DNA of 5,871 nucleotides from CAYLGY01 sp964383325 (GTDB taxonomy: Bacteria; Pseudomonadota; Alphaproteobacteria; Rhizobiales; Rhizobiaceae), in NCBI GenBank assembly GCA_964383325.1, contig CAYLGY010000121.1:1-5871 (forward strand), read 5' to 3'. Positions 1 to 4,877 of this stretch are shown in pieces. The first letter of the stretch is position 1. The number at the start of each line of letters is the position of its first letter. Under the pieces are notes generated by a model. The model ran no database searches and was not told the origin of the DNA. It worked only from the letters and a program-made list of their open reading frames with translations. The translations under genes were made by a program, and so were the position numbers.

Positions 1-101
1 TGACTGAACGGCCGAACCGGTCGCCAGTCTGCCCGGTTCTCGATCCGCCCGTTCCGGGTTGAGTCGACATTCAGACCCGCGGTGAACAGGCCTTCCAGCA
101 T
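1..101 (-). CDS. possible N-terminal fragment of an unidentified protein, running off the left edge
   Basis: A minus-strand reading frame opens with ATG at 101-99 and stays open to the window edge, giving about 33 residues beginning MLEGLFTAGLNVDSTRNGR. About three quarters of its third codon positions are G or C, which fits coding DNA in a GC-rich genome. I do not recognise the peptide. Support is weak: there is no Shine-Dalgarno sequence before the ATG, the frame is also open further upstream into the 3' end of the TrmB-like gene (another in-frame ATG at 164), and another minus-strand frame is open over the same stretch. It would lie 13 bases after the TrmB-like stop codon, so it could be a fifth operon gene, a remnant, or chance. 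Confidence 0.22.
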   Translation of the reverse strand, partial: MLEGLFTAGLNVDSTRNGRIENRADWRPVRPFS

Positions 102-114
102 ATGACAAGAGGGC

Positions 115-993
115 TCAAGGTTTAGAATTGCCTTGCATTTCTTCCAGCTTCTCGTGAAGAGCATCCACTTGTTGCTTTGGAAGATATTTGCTGCGAAGCA
201 GGAATAGCGCGGGACCAAAGCGCTCCATTATCTGCTCTCCAAATGCCTCGAATATTTCTGCAAAATAGATCTCATGACGAATCAAGCTGTCTACCATGTT
301 TACAAGCGCCCGGTTCAGGGTGATTGATGCATGCGGGGCATCGCCGAACTCGGCTACGATAGCCTCTTCATAGTCCCGAGCGATTGTGAACAGAAAATGT
401 GAAATTCCGACTTCCACGCCATTGCCTTCGTGCAACCAGCAGCGATTCTCTCCGCCGAAACTGAACGGTTCAGGGTCGTCGCCAAACAGAATGATCCTGA
501 CGACCACACCTCGGCTGACACAGTCCTGAAGTACGTCCAGATGCGGCATTAGGGCCGCAGACGTAGCTTTTACCCAAAGCTGCTTCTTTGCATTCTGAAT
601 CAATTGAGAAATCGCCTGATTGATGGTTTCCTCACCAGTTACCGACCAGACATAATCGTACTCCGTCCGAGATCCGAATTCTTTAAGATCATCAATCAAT
701 TGCTTGCAGCGATGCTCAGTGCTTTTGGTAATCCTGTCAAACAAGATCTCGGGCGGCACCGCAACGTATCGCATAGGGGCTTCGGAGATAGGTTGTACGC
801 TTTCCCGTTTGCTGAGGCTCTCCAGAACTGTATAACAGTTTGCTTTTGGAATGCCTGCTTCCTTGCTGACTTCGTAGGCGGTGGCTGGTTGCACTTTGAG
901 CAGGGACACATATGCCTTGGCTTCGTAATCGCTGAAGCCCAAGCTTTGCAGGTTTCGTAATATATCTGCCAATTTGTTCTTATTGCCATGCAT
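115..993 (-). CDS. TrmB-family transcriptional regulator
   Basis: This 292-residue cytoplasmic protein has the TrmB layout. Residues 7-75 form a winged helix-turn-helix that starts with the hallmark segment LGFSDYEAKAYVSLL (18-32), followed by a recognition helix around 49-62 (IPKANCYTVLESL). A helical linker rich in charged residues (about 83-107) probably dimerises. From about 114 to 265 comes a phospholipase-D-like effector domain of the type that binds sugars in archaeal TrmB, with strand segments such as QLWVKAT and VVVRIILFGDD. The C-terminal tail (268-288) is predicted helical. It is the last clear gene of the operon, 14 bases after the ComA-like stop. Its start has only a weak GGA nine bases upstream, and an 8-base palindrome GAATATTC (997-1004) overlaps that region. 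Family members repress or activate metabolic genes in response to a small ligand, so this is the likely local regulator, probably autoregulating through the operon promoter. The ligand cannot be read from the sequence. Local GC is low, about 44% in three sampled 60-base lines. Confidence 0.88.
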   Translation of the reverse strand: MHGNKNKLADILRNLQSLGFSDYEAKAYVSLLKVQPATAYEVSKEAGIPKANCYTVLESLSKRESVQPISEAPMRYVAVPPEILFDRITKSTEHRCKQLIDDLKEFGSRTEYDYVWSVTGEETINQAISQLIQNAKKQLWVKATSAALMPHLDVLQDCVSRGVVVRIILFGDDPEPFSFGGENRCWLHEGNGVEVGISHFLFTIARDYEEAIVAEFGDAPHASITLNRALVNMVDSLIRHEIYFAEIFEAFGEQIMERFGPALFLLRSKYLPKQQVDALHEKLEEMQGNSKP

Positions 994-1007
994 GTAGAAT
1001 ATTCCGT

Positions 1008-1787
1008 CTAGTCCCCGAACAATGCGTAATTCACCGAACGACCGATGCCTCGTCTCATGCCTTCCAATCTCAACGCCTGTCCGGCGGCGACGTTAGCAAG
1101 GTTCACGTTCCGCCCGAACTCATTTAGAAGCTGCACATGCTGCGACGGAAATTTGTAAGGATCGACCTCGATAAAAATATATCGGAACCAAGGCCGAGTG
1201 GCCAGCTCATTCAATAGTGTCGGGCTATTGCATCGAGCCATATCAATCTCGGATTGTTCAAGAATGATATGCGTGACTCCTTGATCGAGATTGGATTGCA
1301 CGATTGCCTCGAGGCGCACGGGATCGAAGGGTTCGGTGGGATTCTTGAGTCCAAACTCATAAATCACAGAAATTCCTGCACGCTGCAACGTTTCGATATA
1401 TTTGCAGCGTTGCTCATCTGTTAGCTGCAGGTAATTCTCGGAAACCTCCGCTGTATGGATCCCCAAATTTTGCAGATGACTGATATACTCAGACAATTGC
1501 TCCTTGCTCACTGCATATTCGAAAAGTATTCCGCCGGCATACGGCGTCACCCCCGCATCTCGATAAATCGCCACAATCTGTTTCACAACATCCTCGGGAA
1601 TAAGGAGCGCGTTCATGGCATAAATTTTTGCAAAGTCTATGTACCCAGAAGCCACATCGAGCAAATCCCGGACGCCGCGTGGGCCGGTCCATCCAAAACC
1701 ATCAGGACCGAAATCGATGATCGACGTTAGCCCTGTTCCGCGCGGTCTTGAATTGCGGTCAGGCGGTGAAAAAGCGCTTGGTGTCAT
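1008..1787 (-). CDS. ComA-like (phosphosulfolactate synthase family) TIM-barrel protein, divergent
   Basis: The 259-residue protein matches the ComA/PF02679 family along its whole length, and the family is usually about 250 residues. True ComA joins sulfite to phosphoenolpyruvate to give phosphosulfolactate, the first step of coenzyme M synthesis in methanogens. Family signatures seen here are the first strand TSIIDFGPDG (21-30), YIDFAK with the conserved Lys54, PYAGGILFEYA (82-92), EFGLKNP (144-150, matching EVGKKMP in the archaeal enzyme), FGRNVNLANV (224-233) and LEGMRRGIG (241-249). Three active-site loops differ: FVKFGWGTS has become FAKIYAMNA, EISDGS has become EVSENY, and IIEGRESG has become ILEQSEID. 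The scaffold is therefore clear but the substrate is probably not phosphoenolpyruvate. There is an in-frame stop two codons before the ATG, which fixes the start. The ribosome site is poor and the gene sits 23 bases after the prpF-like stop, so coupling with that gene is possible. Sampled GC is about 46%, lower than the two genes upstream. No signal peptide is present, so it is cytoplasmic. Confidence 0.85.
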   Translation of the reverse strand: MTPSAFSPPDRNSRPRGTGLTSIIDFGPDGFGWTGPRGVRDLLDVASGYIDFAKIYAMNALLIPEDVVKQIVAIYRDAGVTPYAGGILFEYAVSKEQLSEYISHLQNLGIHTAEVSENYLQLTDEQRCKYIETLQRAGISVIYEFGLKNPTEPFDPVRLEAIVQSNLDQGVTHIILEQSEIDMARCNSPTLLNELATRPWFRYIFIEVDPYKFPSQHVQLLNEFGRNVNLANVAAGQALRLEGMRRGIGRSVNYALFGD

Positions 1788-1810
1788 TGCTTATCGTACC
1801 GATTTTGCGG

Positions 1811-3019
1811 TCAGTTCCGGATCTGCTCCATCAGCTCAGAGAACCGTGACCGGGAAGCAAACAGGCGTCCAGCCATTATCAGACGAGCAGTACGTTCAAT
1901 GGTGGCGCTCCTGATGATCAGGTCGGCGCCAGCAGTTTCGACCTCGGCGGCCACTCGCAAGACACCACCAGGGTGGCCGAGCCGCGCACGCCCTCCATTT
2001 GACTTCGAGAGGGTCGCCAGGACTGTACCGGGAATCTTTGCTCCGACAGCGGTGCATACCGCCCCTGTAACTGCCAGGGCGTTGTGCGGTTTCTGCATCG
2101 CAAGCTGGCGAACGCAAAGATCCATCTCGCTTTCCGCTATCAGCTCGCCGTTGCTGCTTGTATATGCCTGCGGCGCGGACACCATGACCACTCTTGGAAT
2201 GTTCGGTGTGATCTTGCGTGCGTCCTCCGGTCTCGACACAAGTCCCAGCACGACTGCCGCCCAACCACGGACAGCTTCCAGAGTATCCAGTAATGACGAA
2301 TTTGCGGCGATCTGATTCGGCAATTCGCAACCAGATGCTCCAATATCCCTTGCAGATACAAATACAAATGGCGTTGCAGCGTCGACAAAAGATACGTTGA
2401 TACTCTTCCCGGTGACATCTATTGTATCTATTGGCGAGCCGGTTGGTAATAATTTCCCGGAAACGGATCCCGAGCAGTTGCCGAAATCTATCGTTATTGC
2501 AGCCCCGGTGCCCGGCACTCCAGGGATACGGGTATCGCCGTTCACTCGCGGGAATCCGTGATGCACCGGCTGGCGCAAGGTAACGACCTGCCCGATATTG
2601 GTCACATGCACGCGAATAATTGTCTCGGGTTCCGTTGCCCTTACCAGCCCGCGCAACACCCCGAAACTGCCCACGACCGACAGCATGTTCCCGCAGTTTC
2701 CACCAGTGGAAACTTGCGCGCGGTCGATCCCGATCTGATAAAAGGTATAGTCAAGATCCGCGTTGGGGTGGCTGGACGGTCCGATGACCGCCGCCTTGCT
2801 TGTGAGCGGATCACCTCCGCCGATGCCATCGATCTGACGCGTATCCGGTGAACCGTAAAGCGCAAGAAGCAGGGCTGTGCGCTCGTGCGGATCTGCAGGA
2901 AGATCGCGTTCCAGAAAAACCGCTCCCCGGCTGGACCCACCACGCATGAACAGGCAATCGACCCCGATCAGCTCGGGGTCGACATGGTTGTCATTGGGCA
3001 GGGCGGGTGCCATGCTCAT
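1811..3019 (-). CDS. PrpF-family unsaturated polycarboxylate isomerase
   Basis: This 402-residue protein is a PrpF-family member (two-domain, diaminopimelate-epimerase-like fold; usual length about 390-400). Relatives include the aconitate/2-methylaconitate isomerase PrpF, 4-oxalomesaconate tautomerase and methylitaconate delta-isomerase, which move a double bond by proton transfer without cofactors. Visible signatures are FMRGGSSRGAVF (24-35), GIGGGDPLTSKAAVI (65-79) with the catalytic Lys75, STGGNCGNMLSVVG (104-117) with the catalytic Cys109, the second-domain motif MQKPHNALAVTGAVC (308-322) and GHPGG (348-352). The key residues are all present, so the enzyme should be active. Two ATGs six bases apart compete as start: the best Shine-Dalgarno, AGGTGAGG at 3029-3022, is 2 bases from the first ATG but 8 from the second (3013), so translation may start at Met3. 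The gene lies 8 bases after the MmgE/PrpD stop and must be co-transcribed. Without prpB or prpC neighbours there is no reason to place it in the methylcitrate cycle. Its exact substrate is unknown. Confidence 0.9.
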   Translation of the reverse strand: MSMAPALPNDNHVDPELIGVDCLFMRGGSSRGAVFLERDLPADPHERTALLLALYGSPDTRQIDGIGGGDPLTSKAAVIGPSSHPNADLDYTFYQIGIDRAQVSTGGNCGNMLSVVGSFGVLRGLVRATEPETIIRVHVTNIGQVVTLRQPVHHGFPRVNGDTRIPGVPGTGAAITIDFGNCSGSVSGKLLPTGSPIDTIDVTGKSINVSFVDAATPFVFVSARDIGASGCELPNQIAANSSLLDTLEAVRGWAAVVLGLVSRPEDARKITPNIPRVVMVSAPQAYTSSNGELIAESEMDLCVRQLAMQKPHNALAVTGAVCTAVGAKIPGTVLATLSKSNGGRARLGHPGGVLRVAAEVETAGADLIIRSATIERTARLIMAGRLFASRSRFSELMEQIRN

Positions 3020-3021
3020 CG

Positions 3022-3029
3022 CCTCACCT
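3022..3029 (-). promoter_or_regulatory. ribosome binding site that favours the second ATG of the PrpF-family gene
   Basis: On the minus strand the sequence reads AGGTGAGGCG followed by ATGAGCATG. The AGGTGAGG core is 2 bases from the first ATG (3019-3017), which is too close, and 8 bases from the second ATG (3013-3011), which is ideal. It overlaps the stop codon of the preceding MmgE/PrpD gene at 3030-3028, so translation of the two genes is likely coupled. Confidence 0.55.
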
Positions 3030-4443
3030 AGACCTTCCGGAGTTGCGGCGCACTGCCATCCGCAACGGCAACGGTCAACCGGGGCAGCAGGGCGACGCTC
3101 GGTTCCGCCTCCAACGTCATGATCCTGCGGCTGATTTCGGCGATACGTTCTGCCTCCATAACAAGTCCTGCAGTGCTGGCGAATTTCTTCTCCAGCTCTT
3201 CGTCGCTCATGGGGTAGGTTGGCTCACCTTTAGGTTCTTCCTGGCGGTGCGACAATTGTCGGCCGTCTTTGGTCTGGATGTGCACCACTGACTGACGTCC
3301 GCCGATACCAAATTCCGGATTCTCTTCCAGAGTGACGAGAGCGCTTCCAGCATGAATCGATTGATCGCCATAGCCCTCCCAATAATCGCGCAGCCCATTG
3401 CCGCCCTTGGCAAGCGCAAGCGCTATGCCGAATTGAGTGCTGCCCATCGCGGCATTCAAGCTGGTACAGGGAAATTTTGACGCCTGCCGGATGGCGAGCT
3501 TGCTCATCTCGACCCTGACTGACTGGACATCCTCCAGCCTGATTCCCTGGGCGTGAAAATACTGCGCAATGTCGATTGGGCCGTGCGCGTAGCGGCAGGC
3601 CGCGTGAGGTTTGAAACCTACTTCCATAATCGCATAGTCTTGGCCCAATGTGTCGAGAATGTCCGAGACACGAATGTCGTCCGTAAAGGCGTTGAGGAAT
3701 CCCTCACGCGATTCCAGGACTTTTCGTGGTCCGGTAAACGCGCGCGACGCCAGCACGGCGGCCAATACCCCGTTAAATGCCGCCTTGCCCGGTCCGAACG
3801 GTTTCGCCATGCAGGGATCGTCCAGATAGGCCTGAATTCCGCTTGACTGCATTGCCGCAAGGCCGATGGCGCTTGCAATCTGTTCCGCGTTACAGCCGAG
3901 CATCCGACCCGCAGCCACAGCTGCGCCGATACACCCCACCGTACTGGTGGTATGATAACCGCGATGACGATGACCGGGATTGATCGCCTTCGCAATGCGA
4001 ATGGCCAATTCATAGGCTGCGACAATGGCAGCTATGGCATCCTTGCCGCTGGCCTCCGGATTAAGTTCGGCGGCTGCAAAGACAGCCGGGACAAGCACTG
4101 AGCCGGCCTTTATCAGGCCCGTGCCATGCGCATCATCGAGTTCCACGCCGTGGCCCATCATGCCATTGCACATCGCGGCAATTGGCGCGGGCAATTTCAA
4201 TCCAAAGCCCGAGACCGTGCTCTGCGGAGCCCCTCCCCACTCACGGACCAGGTCCACAACTGCCTTGGCGGCCTCGCTGGTTGCAGATGCGGCAATCTGA
4301 TTTGCAATACCATCTCGAATGATGAGTTTGGTCTTGTTCGTCACGGAATCCGGCAAATCGTCGTAGTTCAGTTCTGCGCCCATGGTTGCGAAACGCTTCG
4401 TCAACCCATCAAGGCTTGCCGTGGTTTGGGTCTGGATATTCAT
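3028..4443 (-). CDS. MmgE/PrpD-family protein (aconitate-like lyase, hydratase or epimerase)
   Basis: The 471-residue protein is a full-length MmgE/PrpD-family enzyme. The family includes 2-methylcitrate dehydratase, cis-aconitate decarboxylase and iminodisuccinate epimerase, all working on small di- and tricarboxylates without an iron-sulfur cluster. Recognisable blocks are HGVELDDAHGTGLIKAGSVL (98-117) with the Asp103/Asp104 pair, HRHRGYHTTSTVG (158-170) with the active-site His164, KPFGPGKAAFNGVLAA (214-229), GFTGP-like RAFTGPRKVLESREGF (234-249), GFKPHAACRYAHGPID (276-291) with Lys278, and the C-terminal domain ending KGEPTYPMSDEELEKKF (405-421). One oddity is Lys112 in IKAGS, where relatives usually have His (HPGS/HPSG), matching the catalytic His103 of human cis-aconitate decarboxylase. 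The start is supported by GGAGAGAG shortly upstream. It is the first gene of the operon. Substrate unknown; calling it PrpD would overstate the evidence because no methylcitrate-cycle partners are present. Confidence 0.9.
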   Translation of the reverse strand: MNIQTQTTASLDGLTKRFATMGAELNYDDLPDSVTNKTKLIIRDGIANQIAASATSEAAKAVVDLVREWGGAPQSTVSGFGLKLPAPIAAMCNGMMGHGVELDDAHGTGLIKAGSVLVPAVFAAAELNPEASGKDAIAAIVAAYELAIRIAKAINPGHRHRGYHTTSTVGCIGAAVAAGRMLGCNAEQIASAIGLAAMQSSGIQAYLDDPCMAKPFGPGKAAFNGVLAAVLASRAFTGPRKVLESREGFLNAFTDDIRVSDILDTLGQDYAIMEVGFKPHAACRYAHGPIDIAQYFHAQGIRLEDVQSVRVEMSKLAIRQASKFPCTSLNAAMGSTQFGIALALAKGGNGLRDYWEGYGDQSIHAGSALVTLEENPEFGIGGRQSVVHIQTKDGRQLSHRQEEPKGEPTYPMSDEELEKKFASTAGLVMEAERIAEISRRIMTLEAEPSVALLPRLTVAVADGSAPQLRKV

Positions 4444-4513
4444 GGCTCTCTCTCCGAGTTTTCCGAGGGTGAGCCCAGTTTTCGGTCACAGCCCGGTCAT
4501 TCGTTCGGTATTA

Positions 4514-4534
4514 GCCATAGCTACTACTTATGCC
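4514..4534. promoter_or_regulatory. candidate operator at the operon promoter (dyad plus GTAGTAGCTAT)
   Basis: The segment has dyad symmetry G-N-CATA-N9-TATG-N-C (arms 4516-4519 and 4529-4532, outer pair 4514 and 4534). On the minus strand it contains GTAGTAGCTAT (4527-4517). A related motif, GTAGTTGCTTT, lies in opposite orientation at 4701-4711, with 9 of 11 bases identical. Placement across the spacer and -10 of the operon promoter suits a repressor site. The TrmB-like protein encoded in the operon is the natural candidate, but that is inference. Confidence 0.42.
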
Positions 4535-4542
4535 CATGTCAA
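4514..4542 (-). promoter_or_regulatory. probable sigma-70-type promoter of the four-gene minus-strand operon
   Basis: Read on the minus strand there is a perfect -35 box TTGACA (4542-4537), a 17-base spacer (4536-4520) and a -10-like TATGGC (4519-4514). Transcription would start near 4507, leaving a leader of about 63 bases before the ATG at 4443. The spacer contains the GTAGTAGCTAT motif that recurs near the opposite promoter, so the promoter is probably controlled by a protein bound between the boxes. The -10 match is only half, as expected for a regulated promoter. Confidence 0.6.
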
Positions 4543-4599
4543 CACCCGCCGTCTAACTGGAATCGAGCCATTGAACAGGCGATGAATGCGGATCCGACG

Positions 4600-4614
4600 T
4601 TTTGCGCTGCAAAA
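4600..4614. repeat. perfect inverted repeat TTTTGC-GCT-GCAAAA in the divergent intergenic region
   Basis: Six-base arms with a three-base centre form a clean 15-base dyad roughly midway between the two divergent promoters. It could be an additional regulator or catabolite-control site. There is no T-run after it on either strand that would make it a terminator. A dyad of this size can also arise by chance. Confidence 0.3.
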
Positions 4615-4700
4615 GCGGCTTGATACGAACGCGCGCTGAGTGAACGCCCTGCGACCCCATGGAAGCGACAAATCCCTCGCCGGCGCGGGCACAAAATTAC

Positions 4701-4717
4701 GTAGTTGCTTTTACTAC
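4701..4717. promoter_or_regulatory. candidate operator near the binding-protein promoter (GTAGT-N7-ACTAC)
   Basis: A dyad GTAGT-N7-ACTAC covers these bases and includes GTAGTTGCTTT (4701-4711), the inverted partner of GTAGTAGCTAT at 4527-4517. It overlaps the TTGCTT -35 candidate of the rightward promoter. Having the same motif on both divergent promoters, each pointing towards its own gene or not far from it, suggests one regulator controls both transcripts. Confidence 0.38.
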
Positions 4718-4733
4718 TATTAACGGCTAGCTT
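4705..4733 (+). promoter_or_regulatory. possible rightward promoter for the binding-protein gene
   Basis: TTGCTT (4705-4710) and TAGCTT (4728-4733) are separated by 17 bases, a fair sigma-70-like arrangement with imperfect boxes. Transcription would begin near 4740 and give a leader of about 138 bases. An overlapping alternative -10, TACTAT (4715-4720), has no convincing -35. The AT-rich stretch here stands out from the GC-rich surroundings. Confidence 0.4.
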
Positions 4734-4735
4734 TG

Positions 4736-4846
4736 GATCAAGGCGATCCTGTCGCCTGATCGCCAGGAGGATCCGCTTCGGCGGGGGAGTGTAAGGTCAA
4801 CTTGCATCAAACGGAATAGAAGCGAGGAGGCTGCTGCAGGGGCAGC
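4736..4846 (+). other. structured 5' leader of the binding-protein transcript (three stem-loops)
   Basis: Three foldable elements follow one another. First, 4736-4764 can form two mutually exclusive stems: GATCAAGGCGA with TCGCCTGATC (one bulged A), or GGCGATC (4742-4748) with GATCGCC (4758-4764). Second, CCGC-TTCG-GCGG (4773-4784) is the very stable UUCG tetraloop type. Third, GCTGC (4830-4834) pairs with GCAGC (4842-4846) just before the ribosome site. AGGAGG-like runs at 4765-4770 and 4825-4830 have no usable start codon after them. This could be a regulated leader, but I recognise no known riboswitch class, and a GC-rich region makes short hairpins common. Confidence 0.3.
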
Positions 4847-4863
4847 GGAATCAGACAAAGCAA

Positions 4864-4871
4864 GGGAGGAG
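4864..4871 (+). promoter_or_regulatory. ribosome binding site of the binding-protein gene
   Basis: GGGAGGAG ends six bases before the ATG at 4878, an excellent Shine-Dalgarno placement. It fixes the start of the right-edge gene and favours it over the in-frame ATG at 4884. Confidence 0.8.
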
Positions 4872-4877
4872 AAGCCG

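Noticed and set aside
32..58. CCCGG...CCGGG and CCCG-TTC-CGGG inverted repeats as a terminator for the minus-strand operon
   Set aside because: The stems are 4-5 base pairs and no T-run follows on the minus strand, so it does not look like an intrinsic terminator.
604..960. Plus-strand 118-codon open frame
   Set aside because: It lies entirely antisense to the well-supported TrmB-like gene and its peptide resembles no family I know.
1008..1787. Coenzyme M biosynthesis
   Set aside because: Only a divergent ComA-like protein is present; no other coenzyme M genes are seen and key active-site loops differ.
1811..4443. Methylcitrate cycle (propionate catabolism) operon
   Set aside because: PrpF and MmgE/PrpD are present, but there is no methylcitrate synthase, methylisocitrate lyase or AcnD-type aconitase in the window, and the neighbours point elsewhere.
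4126..4623. Plus-strand 165-codon open frame reaching into the intergenic region
   Set aside because: Most of it is antisense to the MmgE/PrpD gene, the peptide is low in recognisable structure, and there is no convincing ribosome site.
4765..4793. AGGAGG (4765-4770) as the ribosome site of a small leader peptide
   Set aside because: No start codon follows at a usable distance, and the GTG at 4789-4791 is followed at once by TAA.
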